The notes: generated from the sequence alone by a model not told the origin. Numbered from the stretch's first letter, positions 32,209 through 41,415 are shown. The stretch is 43,755 nucleotides of DNA from CAYFQH01 sp964345215 (GCA_964345215.1 CAYFQH010000014.1:1-43755), one strand, 5' to 3'. Numbers and translations are program-made.

Positions 32209-33231
32209 TTAGAGCCTTTTAAGGTTGAAAAGCTTTAAGGTTACCTGTTCCAGGGCCCCTTCCTGGCTTATTTTTCCACTTTTTACAGCAAACTCCATAT
32301 CAAGGCATATTTTCATACCCTGTTTTAATTCCTGTATGGTATAACCCCCCGCCTGCCTTAACGCTCGGTCTACTGCAAAAGCCGGAATACCAAGGGTCGT
32401 TCTCATTTCATCTTTACTGCGCCTTTCACTACTCATGCCCTTGACAAAAAGCAAAATACGGTATTGGCGCAAAATCATGGCTAAAATACCCAGCCGTTCG
32501 CCCCCTTCCAGCACCAGGCGTGTTTGCAGGCTAAATGTTTTAGCCTGCTTGCCGGCAATTAAGGCATCTACCATATCAAACACCGTATATTCAAGAGAAG
32601 GAGTGGCCAACTGTTTAATCACCTGGCTGGTTACCTCCCGCTCAGCCCCCATAAAGGAGGCTATTTTATGAATCTCTTCTTTTAAGGTCATGGTATCACT
32701 GCCTACGGTAAAAGCCAACTCCTGGCATAAAAGGAGCGAAATATCTTTGCCTTGGGCTCTAAATGTCTGGCCGATCCATTTATATAATTCCCCTTCTCCC
32801 AAGGGGGCAAACTCAACCCATTGGGCATTTTTTTTAAGCAGCGTAGAAAGCTTTTTCCGCCCGTCGGCTTTTCCCTGTACATAAAAAACGAGGCAGGTGC
32901 TTTGGGGCAGGTTATCTAACAGCCCTTCCAGCTGACTTAGCTGCTCTTCATCCCCCTTTCCCTTGCCACCCGAAAGTAAGAGCGAAAGGTTTTTAACAAC
33001 CACAAGCCTTTTTTCAGCCATAAAGGGAAGGGTTTGGACAGCTGCAACCACCTCGTCAGCCATAGGATTATCTAGCAAGGTAAAATTTAAAGCCTCTACA
33101 TCCTGGGCAAACACCTTTTTTTTAAGGGTCTCCAAAGCCGTTTCTTTAATATATTCTTCTTTTCCGTCAAAAACATAACAAGGTGCAATGTTATCTTTTT
33201 GAATATTTCTAAAAAAAGCTGTATGGTTCAT
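32209..33231 (-). CDS. holA: DNA polymerase III delta subunit
   Basis: HolA opens the sliding clamp within the clamp loader. The 340 residues show the delta pattern: an N-terminal degenerate AAA+ region (NIAPCYVFDGKEEYIKETAL, TLPFMAEKRLVVVKNLSLLL, STCLVFYVQGKADGRKKL), the middle lid (LAFTVGSDTMTLKEEIHKIA) and the C-terminal collar (VFDMVDALIAGKQAKTFSLQ, LAMILRQYRILLFVKGMS). Its ATG overlaps the comEC stop codon by four bases, the usual comEC-holA pairing in Firmicutes. The rpsT gene often found next is absent; a terminator follows directly. Confidence 0.93.
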   Translation of the reverse strand: MNHTAFFRNIQKDNIAPCYVFDGKEEYIKETALETLKKKVFAQDVEALNFTLLDNPMADEVVAAVQTLPFMAEKRLVVVKNLSLLLSGGKGKGDEEQLSQLEGLLDNLPQSTCLVFYVQGKADGRKKLSTLLKKNAQWVEFAPLGEGELYKWIGQTFRAQGKDISLLLCQELAFTVGSDTMTLKEEIHKIASFMGAEREVTSQVIKQLATPSLEYTVFDMVDALIAGKQAKTFSLQTRLVLEGGERLGILAMILRQYRILLFVKGMSSERRSKDEMRTTLGIPAFAVDRALRQAGGYTIQELKQGMKICLDMEFAVKSGKISQEGALEQVTLKLFNLKRL

Positions 33232-35558
33232 GGTTTCTCCTCTCGCCTGTAGGGGTAAACACGGTATTCACCTTTTAAAAAAATAATTTCAATGCTGCCT
33301 GATTGATTGGTTTGATAGTACGGGATTTGCGCCTTTTTAAGGCGGGCCAAGGTTTGAGGTGAGGGTAATCGCTCGCTGTTTCCGTTTGTAATGACCGCTA
33401 CCTGGGGAGTTAAGATATTTAAATAGGCTTCATAGGTGCCGTAGGCACTGCCATGATGGGCCACTTTTAAAATATCAATATCCCTTGCACTGTATTTTTC
33501 GTAAATACCCGAAAGATCCCCTGCTGTTAACAGCTTGTAATCCCCTATTTCAATTTCCATGGCCATGGAATAGTGGTTCGGTTCTTGCTCCTTGCGCATT
33601 TTATCTTCATAGGGCCAAAGAATATTTATTTTTGTTTTTGAAAAGCCAATTTGATCCCCTGCACTTACATAGGTAATAGGAATTTCTTTTTCTTTAAGGC
33701 TTTCAAGGAGGACAAGAGCCTCCTTATCCACCAGAGCATCTTCTGCATTTCGAGCCAGGTACACTTGTTTAATGGCAACCCCTTGTTTGAGCAACTCCCT
33801 CACTCCGCCTACATGGTCCATGTGCAGGTGGCTAATAAACAATCCATCAATCTTTCGTCCCTTTGATAAAAGGTAGTTTGCAAGGGTCTTGCCGTTATCC
33901 CCTGTATCAATGACCGCAGTGTAACCCCCATCTTCCAACACGGCGGCATCAGCCTGGCCTACACTGAGCTGAACATAGCGCACCAGGTTGGATGAGCCTA
34001 AAACGAGGCTAACAAGAATGCCCACAAGGCTTATTCCGGCAATGAGAGCCGTTTTTTTCTTTCTGCCTACCTTTTGGTAAGGGGAAATAAGAAGAATAAT
34101 GAATATAAAGCCTAAAGCAACAGCTAGATTAGGGGTTTTAACCCTGATTTCCATGCCTGGCATCTTAGCAAGGTTTTGGCTGACAAAAACAAGCATATCC
34201 GTTAACAAGGCTGCCCCCTTGCCAAGGGCCCAGTTAAGTCCCGGTATAAAGGAGAATAGCACCGTTACAAAGTAAAAAGGAACTAAAGCAACACTAATAA
34301 AGGGAAGAAGAGCAATATTTACAAACAAGCCTAGTAAGGGTATTTTATAAAACCAGTAGGCCATGGGTAAAAAAATACCCAACTGCGCCGCCAAGCTCAC
34401 GCTGATGATCTGGGCAATTTTCCCTCCTTGAGCTTTTTTGCCTGTAATCTTGCCCTTTACCCAGCTTATAGCCTTTACAAGGCTGCCGCTTAAAAGCATA
34501 ATGCCTGCCACAGCACCAAAGGAAAGCTGAAAGCCTGGGGACAAAAGCTCACTGGGGTTTATCAGCAAAATCACCAAAGCTGCCAGGGCCAGAGCCGTGA
34601 GGGCATCATAAGCCCGGCCGGTGGCTTTTGCTCCTAAAAAGATTAAAAACAAAATACTGGCCCTCATAACAGAGGCCGTGCCACCCACAAGCAGGGTATA
34701 GGCCATAAGGATCAAGGCCATTACAACCCACTGCCCTTTGGGCCCCAAGGATGTTTTGCGGATTAGAGCTAAAATCATGCCTCCAATGATTGTAATGTGC
34801 AGCCCCGATATGGCCAGCACATGGGCAATGCCTATTTTTGAAAAATCCTCCCGGATGTTGTCCTCCAGCTGATCTTTTTCTCCAAGAACCATGGCTTGGG
34901 CCAAAGGGGCCCGGTTACCCATTAAAAGGCTGACCTGTTCGTTTAAGCGGGTTTGAAAGCGGTATAGCTGGTTTGCAAAACCGGTTTTTTCCCCGGTTGC
35001 CCATGTCAAATCTTTGTTGCCGTAAAGGCCGATGGCAATACCCTGGCGAGAGAGAAAAATAGAAAAATCAAAGCCTGTGGGGCTATCCTGCCTTTTAGGG
35101 TAGTAGAGGCTACCATAAAAGCGTACATTATCCCCATCTTCAAGAGGAACCTTTTCTTCGGCTGAGCCGTAAAAGGTCCAATAGGCCTTTCCCGGTATCT
35201 TTCTGCCATCCAGGGTAAGATTAACCAGGATGGCGGCAAATGCCCCCGGTTCTTCTTCTTTTTCCTTAAGGCTGCCGGCCAGTTGCCCCTGAACAAAATA
35301 ATTGCCTTCACTGGGTAATGGGGGATAAAAATGGCAGGTTGATAGAAACAGGCCGATAAATACGGCCAAAACACCAATTGCCGCCGCCTTCTTTTTTTGA
35401 AGCAGGGTGGCCAGCAACAATATCCCCGCCCCAATGATTATACCCGCTACCCAAAGCCAGTAAAAACCTGCCTTGCTGCCTATAAAAATGCCAAAAGCAT
35501 ACAGCAAGGTAACTCCAACCAAAGGCCTTCCTTCAAAAAAAGAAAATTCCGGCTTCAT
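33228..35558 (-). CDS. comEC: DNA internalization competence protein ComEC/Rec2
   Basis: ComEC forms the channel for single-stranded DNA in natural transformation. The 776 residues comprise N-terminal helices (about 13-70), a periplasmic-type OB region (about 75-185), the Competence domain with ISGLHITIIGGMILAL near 240 and many membrane helices to about 500, and a C-terminal beta-lactamase-like domain. The last has FISHLHMDHVGGVREL near 574 and LKVAHHGSAYGT further on. All three domains are present, so the gene looks functional. ATG follows GGAGAG. It lies 18 bases after the MBL hydrolase and overlaps holA. Confidence 0.95.
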   Translation of the reverse strand: MKPEFSFFEGRPLVGVTLLYAFGIFIGSKAGFYWLWVAGIIIGAGILLLATLLQKKKAAAIGVLAVFIGLFLSTCHFYPPLPSEGNYFVQGQLAGSLKEKEEEPGAFAAILVNLTLDGRKIPGKAYWTFYGSAEEKVPLEDGDNVRFYGSLYYPKRQDSPTGFDFSIFLSRQGIAIGLYGNKDLTWATGEKTGFANQLYRFQTRLNEQVSLLMGNRAPLAQAMVLGEKDQLEDNIREDFSKIGIAHVLAISGLHITIIGGMILALIRKTSLGPKGQWVVMALILMAYTLLVGGTASVMRASILFLIFLGAKATGRAYDALTALALAALVILLINPSELLSPGFQLSFGAVAGIMLLSGSLVKAISWVKGKITGKKAQGGKIAQIISVSLAAQLGIFLPMAYWFYKIPLLGLFVNIALLPFISVALVPFYFVTVLFSFIPGLNWALGKGAALLTDMLVFVSQNLAKMPGMEIRVKTPNLAVALGFIFIILLISPYQKVGRKKKTALIAGISLVGILVSLVLGSSNLVRYVQLSVGQADAAVLEDGGYTAVIDTGDNGKTLANYLLSKGRKIDGLFISHLHMDHVGGVRELLKQGVAIKQVYLARNAEDALVDKEALVLLESLKEKEIPITYVSAGDQIGFSKTKINILWPYEDKMRKEQEPNHYSMAMEIEIGDYKLLTAGDLSGIYEKYSARDIDILKVAHHGSAYGTYEAYLNILTPQVAVITNGNSERLPSPQTLARLKKAQIPYYQTNQSGSIEIIFLKGEYRVYPYRREEKP

Positions 35559-35576
35559 TCACTTCTCTCCGTTATA

Positions 35577-36290
35577 TTAGAATAAGTAGTGCCCTTCTTC
35601 AACAAGCATTGTGTTTTTGAATACATCCTGTCCTTCTTTTAAAAGGCTCTGCTGGTCAACAGTGGGTTTTAAATGGGTTAAAAACAGTTTTTCAGCCTCT
35701 ATTTTTTTAGTCAGCTCTGCTGCCAGCTTGGCACTTAGATGGGGCCCTTTGGCTGTCCAGTCCCTTTGAAGAACGCAGCCGCAGGCAAAAAGCCAGCGAA
35801 TGCCCGTAAAAAAGTCCTCCAGCTGGGGCAACCAGTTGGTGTCCCCTGTGTACCCCCAATCCCCTGCTTTATAGCTAACAGAAGGCACCGGATGCTTTGC
35901 AGGGCCAACTGCAACAGAAAGCTTTCCTAAGTTTATCATATCCCCCGGTTGTACCGGCGTAAAATCAAAAAAAGGTGACGTGGTTATTTTTTGCTGCAGT
36001 AGGTTTTCCCCATCCTTGGGCCCATATAAGGGCATTTTTACAAAATTCTTCGTGTTTGTTGTTTGCAGATAGTACTCAAATACCAGCAAATCGCTGCAAT
36101 GGTCCCCATGCCAGTGGGATATAAAAATTCCCGAAACCTTGGCCGGATCCATAAAGCTGACAAGCCTAGAAAAGGTGCCAGCACCCAGGTCAAAGAGCAA
36201 GGCCCTCCCTTTTGCTTTTAACAAATAACCTGAGCAGGCCCCCCCAGCAGAAGGATAAGGGCCGTTTCTACCTAAAACAATGCAGTCCAT
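35577..36290 (-). CDS. MBL-fold metallo-hydrolase, RNase Z/YhfI-like
   Basis: This 237-residue cytoplasmic protein has the metallo-beta-lactamase fold. The start CIVLGRNGPYPSAGGACSGY is followed by LFDLGAGTFSRL and the zinc motif FISHWHGDHCSDLLVF. KHPVPSVSYK, the TGDT motif (YTGDTNWL) and the C-terminal FLTHLKP supply the remaining ligands. The pattern is closest to the RNase Z-like family that includes Bacillus YhfI. It lacks the exosite arm region of true tRNA RNase Z, so the substrate is uncertain. ATG follows AAAGGAGC. It lies just after the DUF896 terminator and before comEC. Confidence 0.88.
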   Translation of the reverse strand: MDCIVLGRNGPYPSAGGACSGYLLKAKGRALLFDLGAGTFSRLVSFMDPAKVSGIFISHWHGDHCSDLLVFEYYLQTTNTKNFVKMPLYGPKDGENLLQQKITTSPFFDFTPVQPGDMINLGKLSVAVGPAKHPVPSVSYKAGDWGYTGDTNWLPQLEDFFTGIRWLFACGCVLQRDWTAKGPHLSAKLAAELTKKIEAEKLFLTHLKPTVDQQSLLKEGQDVFKNTMLVEEGHYLF

Positions 36291-36304
36291 TCTAGCTCCT
36301 TTCC

Positions 36305-36340
36305 AAAAAGGCTTTTAGCAAAGCAGCCAAAAGCCTTTTT
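36305..36340 (-). terminator. Terminator after the DUF896 gene
   Basis: AAAAAGGCTTTT (36305-36316) and AAAAGCCTTTTT (36329-36340) form perfect 12-base arms with a 12-base loop. On the minus strand the T run follows directly. It ends the GT2-GtrA to DUF896 operon. Confidence 0.88.
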
Positions 36341-36342
36341 GA

Positions 36343-36555
36343 TTATTCAGATTTTTTCTTCTTTTCAAGGGGCTTCAGGCTGCCATCTTCCTGCTTGATT
36401 TTTACGTTTTCAAGCACCTTAACCATATTGGCTTTAAAGCCGTCAATGTATTCCCTACGCAGGGCCTGATGCTCCTCGCGCTCTTCTTTTGTCAGTTCTG
36501 TTTCTTTTTTCTTCTTCGCCAGCTCGTTGATTCTGGTAATTTTATCAGGTTCCAT
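36343..36555 (-). CDS. DUF896 (YnzC-like) small protein
   Basis: This 70-residue highly charged helical protein matches the DUF896 pattern: ITRINELAKKKKETELTKEE at the start and EHQALRREYIDGFKANM in the middle. YnzC-type proteins form a helical hairpin; their role is not established, though one relative is in the SOS operon of Bacillus. Three ATG codons stand in a row after GGGAGG (36561, 36558, 36555). The third has the best spacing and is used here. It is the last gene of its operon, 22 bases after the Lgt-like gene. Confidence 0.9.
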   Translation of the reverse strand: MEPDKITRINELAKKKKETELTKEEREEHQALRREYIDGFKANMVKVLENVKIKQEDGSLKPLEKKKKSE

Positions 36556-36577
36556 CATCATCCCTCCTTTTTTCTCT

Positions 36578-37576
36578 TTACCCTACTTGCCTTTTCCCAC
36601 TTTGGCTCCATAGCCAATACACGGCCCATAACACAAGAGTCACGGCCAAAACCATAATCACATATTCTTTTAGCAAATTGGCCGTTACATCAATTTGAAA
36701 CTCTTGGTAAATCCCTACTCCAAGGCCCCCGAGGGCTGCTGTCCAAGCCACAATTATTTTTGATTTAGGTCGAGCCCTTTTAACCATTCTGTGGGTAAAA
36801 ACCACCAAAGCCCCAAAAGGAAAGAGCATGCTTACCACTTGGCTGATCCGGATAAAGCCCCATAAAAGGTGTCCGTCATCCCTCAGGCTCTCAAAAATCA
36901 CTTGCATAATACCAAAAAGACTTAAAATCAGCAGACCCACATCACCTTTTTCTCCCTTTGCTTCAATCCTTTTTGAAAACAAAAAGTACAGGGCCCAAAC
37001 AAACAGCACCAGCCCGCCCAAGGCTTCATAACGGAACACCGCCAAATTACCGCCGACGCCGGGCATCAAATGCTCAAAGTCATTAATGGTAAAAAAGGCG
37101 GCTTTTTCAAGCCAGCTTCCGCTTTCAACCGCCTTGCCCCGGCCAATATTCAAGGTAAAAAACTCCGCGCCCCTGGCAATGAATAAAAACAGTCCTAAAG
37201 GGGTTAAGGCTACATCTGCCCATGCACCGATAGGTATTTTATTGGCTTTGGTAAAGCAATAAATGGCCACCATCATGCCCAAAAGAGCCCCTACCATAGA
37301 ATAGCCGCCCTGCCAAAAGGCAAGCATGGCACTGGGCCTATTGATGGTATTAAAAAAATAGCCCAAATTGCCCAAGAGGTAAAACAGCCTTGCAAACAGC
37401 AAGCCCAAAAGCAGCAGCCAAGCCCCAAAGTACAGGGTGGAAACTGCCGGATATCCTTTTTTCTTGCTGACCAGCCTTAAGCAAAGCAGGTATCCTAAAA
37501 GCCCTAATGAAATAAAAAGCCCATACAGGTAAAGCCTTGTACCTAAAAAGCCGATGCTTCTTGCATCATCTATCAT
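36578..37576 (-). CDS. Divergent Lgt-family (prolipoprotein diacylglyceryl transferase-like) membrane protein
   Basis: This 332-residue polytopic protein has seven or so helices and the Lgt layout: YLYGLFISLGLLGYL, then AFWQGGYSMVGALLGMMVA near 86-104, FIARGAEFFTLNIGRGKAVE near 132-151, FRYEALGGLVLFVWAL, and FESLRDDGHLLWGFIRISQV near 228. In true Lgt the second motif carries an essential histidine (GGLSFHGG). Here the position is V95. The asparagine of GRIGNF is also replaced (ARGAEFF), although R135 and R232 look kept. It may be a degraded or repurposed Lgt. It sits in an operon with a glycosyltransferase and a phosphodiester glycosidase. ATG follows AAAGGAGC. Confidence 0.78.
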   Translation of the reverse strand: MIDDARSIGFLGTRLYLYGLFISLGLLGYLLCLRLVSKKKGYPAVSTLYFGAWLLLLGLLFARLFYLLGNLGYFFNTINRPSAMLAFWQGGYSMVGALLGMMVAIYCFTKANKIPIGAWADVALTPLGLFLFIARGAEFFTLNIGRGKAVESGSWLEKAAFFTINDFEHLMPGVGGNLAVFRYEALGGLVLFVWALYFLFSKRIEAKGEKGDVGLLILSLFGIMQVIFESLRDDGHLLWGFIRISQVVSMLFPFGALVVFTHRMVKRARPKSKIIVAWTAALGGLGVGIYQEFQIDVTANLLKEYVIMVLAVTLVLWAVYWLWSQSGKRQVG

Positions 37577-37591
37577 GGTTTAACGCTCCTT

Positions 37592-38623
37592 TTATTCAGC
37601 CGTCGCAAAATAAATAATGTCGCTGATTGACCGCTCGGCATTTTTGGTTTTCGTGTTGTAATAATCGTTATGAAAAACCAGGGTGGCGGAGTTTCCCCCA
37701 TCCAGATTAAAGGCCTGGCTGCAGCCTAAGTCCTTCATATATGCTGCCAGGCCGGCCGCCGTAACCCCCTTAGAGTCCTTACTTCTGCCGTCAACAGCAA
37801 CCAGGACATATTCCAGTGGGCCTATTTGGCCAATGGCAGCACGGGGTTCTTTGCGGTGGATGTTAAACAAGTATTCTTCAGGCATGGTTTGCACCTGGCC
37901 GTCAATAATCAATCCTGGGCCAAAGGTAAAGGCATTTACAATGGGCGAATCGGCCGTAAGGACCTGCTCCATTTTTTCAGCATCGCCGCCCTTTACAATA
38001 TGAAAATCGCCCTTCTCATCAACTAATAAGGTATCCAGTGTTTTTTGCAGCTTTTTACGGTAGGTTTCCCCCTGGCGCACAATATAGCCTCCATCTCGCT
38101 GGCTATAGTAATCTCCGTTAATGGCCACCACGGCGCCATTATTTTTTGCCATGGTAGAAGGCTTGTTGGTTCGCTCCGTTCCATAAGGCCCTGCAAGGGC
38201 TGTGCGCAGCTGAGAACCGTGGGCGATTTGAACATGGGCCACATGATATACAGCCCCGTCTATTTCTTCACTCTTCATCTGAACGCTGAGGGTGCTGTCT
38301 TGGTAGCTTTCTTTTGTGTAGTTATTTTCATTCGGAATGGGGCCCGGTGAAAAATCCGTAGGCAAAATGTTTAAAAAATCCCCCGTAGGCTGCCAGGCTT
38401 CAGGCTCCATAGATCCCCCCGCTCCTTCACCGCTGGTTTGTACAGGCGCATCTTCTTCTATCTCAAATAAGCCGTTACCTGCTCCTTCCTCTCTCGTATT
38501 GTCAACATACCAGCGGTTAGCCTCTACCCTTAAAGCTCCGGAGGGAATGATAAAAGGAAAAGCCACCAAGCAGCAGGCAATGATTGTGATGGATACAGCA
38601 ATCCACTTTTTATTATTCTTCAT
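37592..38623 (-). CDS. Phosphodiester glycosidase (NAGPA) family protein
   Basis: This 343-residue protein has an N-terminal anchor or signal helix at about 8-30, a low-complexity acidic linker at about 40-95, and a NAGPA-type domain. Motifs: AVVAINGDYYSQRDGGYIVR, NAFTFGPGLIIDGQV, EPRAAIGQIGPLEYVLVAVD and the C-terminal QAFNLDGGNSATLVF followed by RSISDIIYF. Family members cleave or transfer sugars linked through phosphodiesters, for example in exopolysaccharide or wall polymers. The ribosome site AAGGAGC lies inside the last codons of the GT2-GtrA gene, so the two are coupled. It is 15 bases before the Lgt-like gene. Confidence 0.88.
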   Translation of the reverse strand: MKNNKKWIAVSITIIACCLVAFPFIIPSGALRVEANRWYVDNTREEGAGNGLFEIEEDAPVQTSGEGAGGSMEPEAWQPTGDFLNILPTDFSPGPIPNENNYTKESYQDSTLSVQMKSEEIDGAVYHVAHVQIAHGSQLRTALAGPYGTERTNKPSTMAKNNGAVVAINGDYYSQRDGGYIVRQGETYRKKLQKTLDTLLVDEKGDFHIVKGGDAEKMEQVLTADSPIVNAFTFGPGLIIDGQVQTMPEEYLFNIHRKEPRAAIGQIGPLEYVLVAVDGRSKDSKGVTAAGLAAYMKDLGCSQAFNLDGGNSATLVFHNDYYNTKTKNAERSISDIIYFATAE

Positions 38624-38629
38624 GTTTTA

Positions 38630-39736
38630 CTATTGCTCCTTGTTACTTAACTTGTTAGGGGTTTTAGGTTGTTTAAAAACCCACTCTCTTTGAATACGGT
38701 AGCTTGCAAAGTAAAGAGCTCCGTCTACTACAACTTTCGCCAGCCAGATGGGCACCTTAATTTTATTTAAAAGGACGACCCCAAGGGCTGAAGCACCCAT
38801 AATGCCCAGGGCCAAAAGAATATAACGCCCAAGGGCTTTGGCTGTTTTATTCTCCCCGGTAAAAACCAGGCGCCTGTTACAGGCAAAGTTAAAGGGGGCC
38901 GAAATGAGCCTGGCCCCAACAGTGGCAATGTCTATCACCATAGCAGCCGATAAGCTAAAGGCCTTAGGGAGCAAGCCCCTAAAAAGGTGAAAAAGCCCCT
39001 GGTCTAGCAAAAAGCTAATAATGGAAACCCCGGCAAAGCGGAAAAAGTTGCCAAAGAGCACCTTGTATATTCGGGCTGCGTCCCGTACGGCACGAAAATG
39101 GCTTCCTTCGTTGTTATTTTCATACACGGTTTGAATCGGAACCGAAATCATCGGGATTTTTTCTCTTGAACAGGCGATGAGCACATTCATTTCATACTCA
39201 AAGCGCTCCCCAGCAATTTGCTGCATAAAGGGCAGGTACTGGCTTGCAAAACCCCGCAGGCCCGTTTGGGTATCGGATAGTTTTTGCCCATAGAGCAGCC
39301 AAAATAGAAAAGAAGTAATGCGGTTGCCCATAAAACTTTTCCAAGGCACATGATGCATAGAAAAATCCCGAGCCCCCAAAAACAGCCCCTGCTCATCTTT
39401 TGCCAGGTGCCCGGCCAGCTTCAGTACATCTTCTACCGTATGTTGTCCGTCGGAATCAACTGTTACAACCCCGTAGCAGCCACCGCGGCCTTCAAGATAG
39501 CCATAGCCGGTTTTAAGGGCACAGCCCTTTCCTTTATTTTGGCTGTGATGTAAAACCATGCAGCCCTTTAAGGTTTTAATAGTGGCAAATATCTTTTGAT
39601 AATCAGGGCCGGAGCCGTCGTCAATCACTACAATGTCCTCAAAGCCCTTTTTAATCAGGGAATGAATATAAGGTACCAGCCTTTCATCCGGCTCCAGGGA
39701 GGGAATTACAACAGTCATTTTTTCAGCTGTAGTCAT
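38630..39736 (-). CDS. Family 2 glycosyltransferase fused to GtrA-like membrane domain
   Basis: This protein has 368 residues. The N-terminal GT2 domain (about 7-225) has TVVIPSLEPDERLVPYI, IVVIDDGSGPDYQKIF, SQNKGKGCALKTGYGYL and the DxD-like VVTVDSDGQHTVED. It resembles dolichyl-phosphate-sugar synthase relatives. The C-terminal part (about 230-355) is a four-helix GtrA-like domain (FRFAGVSIISFLLDQGLFHL, FNFACNRRLVF). Such fusions make and move lipid-phosphate-linked sugars for wall or teichoic acid glycosylation. ATG follows GAAGGAAAAG. It is the first gene of the envelope operon. No clear promoter was found in the 90 bases upstream. Confidence 0.9.
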   Translation of the reverse strand: MTTAEKMTVVIPSLEPDERLVPYIHSLIKKGFEDIVVIDDGSGPDYQKIFATIKTLKGCMVLHHSQNKGKGCALKTGYGYLEGRGGCYGVVTVDSDGQHTVEDVLKLAGHLAKDEQGLFLGARDFSMHHVPWKSFMGNRITSFLFWLLYGQKLSDTQTGLRGFASQYLPFMQQIAGERFEYEMNVLIACSREKIPMISVPIQTVYENNNEGSHFRAVRDAARIYKVLFGNFFRFAGVSIISFLLDQGLFHLFRGLLPKAFSLSAAMVIDIATVGARLISAPFNFACNRRLVFTGENKTAKALGRYILLALGIMGASALGVVLLNKIKVPIWLAKVVVDGALYFASYRIQREWVFKQPKTPNKLSNKEQ

Positions 39737-39826
39737 TTTTCTTTTCCTTCACATTCTTAATCGAAACTTTTAAATTAAACCTGTATCTTTATGGTTTGCG
39801 ATGTTGAACGATAAAAGGCATTTGCC

Positions 39827-41353
39827 TTAATAAACATACTGGGTATCTAAAAAATCAACCAAAAGGGCACTCCAGTCCTGGCCTGTAACGTCTGCCAGGG
39901 TCTGCTCAAAGTCTTCCCGGGAAGCCAGTTTAAAAGCGTACCGATTGTAATATGCCCTTAACACCCGGTTTAGTTCTTCTTCTCCCAAAGCCTCTTCCAA
40001 GGTTAAAAAGGCCATGGCTCCCCGGCGGTACACCATAAGAGAATATTCTGTTAAATTACCAAAATAATCTATCGGGCTGCCCGGTGTAATGCCTTGGGGC
40101 AAGGTCAGGCGCATGGCCGAGGTAATTCGTGTGGCAATGGCATCTTCCTTCGCCTCAAGGCCATAATAAGTTTTAATATACGCTAATAGAGCGTATTCAC
40201 ACAGCGCCTCATCCTGCCAGGGCTGGTAGTACTGGTCCGAGCCCACCACCCCATACCACCACTGGTGAGCTACCTCGTGGGCAATGGTCCACTCAAAGTC
40301 TGTTTTGCCCGCGGGAATAAGTTGGTCGCTAATAAGCACCAAGCCTGGATATTCCATGCCCCCTAAGGGAAAATTAGCCTGCACAAGGCTGAGCTGCTGG
40401 TAAGGGTAATTGCCATATAATTGGTTAAAACAGGTAAGGGCTTTTTCGCCGTATTCCAGCAATTGCCCGGCGGTTTTTTGATCCTTTGCCAAGGCTGATA
40501 AAACCACCGTACCGCTCTTTTTTTCCCAGCGCAGCAATGTATTACTCAAGGTAAGGGCAAAGTCCCGTACAGCTGGGGCTTTATAATGGTAAATTACCCT
40601 GCCGTCCTTTGTTTCTTCCTCGCCGTAGCTGCTGGCCGCCGCCACATAGCCCACAGGAGCGTTAACAGATACGGTGTAATTGGCACAATGACTGTAAAAA
40701 GGATCGCCAATGGAAAGATATTCTTCTTTGCGCCAGGCGCCCTGCTCGTACACGGCCAAGGTTGGAAATACATTGCCAAGCTGATAAGCGTTTTGCCCAT
40801 ATCCAAAGCGGTAGGCGCAGTTGGGAATGGCCAGCTGATACTCAAGCTCGATGGTCACTGTTTTTTCAGGTTCCAAAGGGCTTTTCAGGGGCAAGACCAT
40901 AAGGGTTTTTCCTTGTCCTTCATATTGGTAGCTTTGCTCTTGCCCATCTGCCAGTACCTTTATGAAGCTGATGCCTCCAGGTACAAAACCCTCTGGATAA
41001 CACAGGTCGAACAGCTCTTGTGTTGCAGCGGGGCTCGTATCTTCCAGCAAAAAAGCATTGGCGTAGGTTTGCAGTACCAGTTCAGGCATCTGCTCTTTCC
41101 AGCGGTTTTTAATCACCATGGTTTGTTTTACCGTCATCATTTTTTCATCCGGATAAAAGAACCCGTCAATGGTTATTTCATCCAGTCCTTGGCTGGCTTC
41201 TAAAAGCACTTGACTCACAGGCTCTGCCAAAATTTTTTGCCTGTTACCGGGGTTACATAACAAAAGGATTAGGACGGTAACAGCCAAACAAATAAGAATG
41301 GCGGCACCCACAAATAAACGCCGCTTTTTATGATTGCTGCCTTTCAAAATCAC
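39827..41353 (-). CDS. Membrane-anchored M1-family zinc metallopeptidase
   Basis: This 508-residue protein has one N-terminal helix at about 13-33 and then an M1 aminopeptidase-like ectodomain. A beta N-domain leads into the exopeptidase loop, here GGMEYPGLVLIS rather than the usual GAMEN. The zinc site is WTIAHEVAHQWWYGVVG near 357, with the third ligand in QDEALCEYALLAY. The C-terminal region is short, so it lacks the large HEAT-like domain of PepN. It probably trims peptides outside the cell. GTG 41353 follows AAAGGAGGG; TTG 41347 is the alternative. A short hairpin (39815-39828) at the stop may be a weak terminator. Confidence 0.9.
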   Translation of the reverse strand: MILKGSNHKKRRLFVGAAILICLAVTVLILLLCNPGNRQKILAEPVSQVLLEASQGLDEITIDGFFYPDEKMMTVKQTMVIKNRWKEQMPELVLQTYANAFLLEDTSPAATQELFDLCYPEGFVPGGISFIKVLADGQEQSYQYEGQGKTLMVLPLKSPLEPEKTVTIELEYQLAIPNCAYRFGYGQNAYQLGNVFPTLAVYEQGAWRKEEYLSIGDPFYSHCANYTVSVNAPVGYVAAASSYGEEETKDGRVIYHYKAPAVRDFALTLSNTLLRWEKKSGTVVLSALAKDQKTAGQLLEYGEKALTCFNQLYGNYPYQQLSLVQANFPLGGMEYPGLVLISDQLIPAGKTDFEWTIAHEVAHQWWYGVVGSDQYYQPWQDEALCEYALLAYIKTYYGLEAKEDAIATRITSAMRLTLPQGITPGSPIDYFGNLTEYSLMVYRRGAMAFLTLEEALGEEELNRVLRAYYNRYAFKLASREDFEQTLADVTGQDWSALLVDFLDTQYVY

Positions 41354-41385
41354 CCTTCCCTCCTTTGGTAAAAGTAACCTTATCT

Positions 41386-41415
41386 ATTATACAATATTTT
41401 AAGGTATTTTTGCCA
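41386..41415 (-). promoter_or_regulatory. Possible promoter of the M1 peptidase gene
   Basis: On the minus strand a perfect TATAAT (41391-41386) lies 18 bases after TGGCAA (41415-41410), a weak -35 match. Confidence 0.45.

Noticed and set aside
40586..41203. 205-codon plus-strand open frame inside the M1 peptidase gene
   Set aside because: It is antisense to a conserved peptidase; its composition and lack of family motifs mark it as a shadow.
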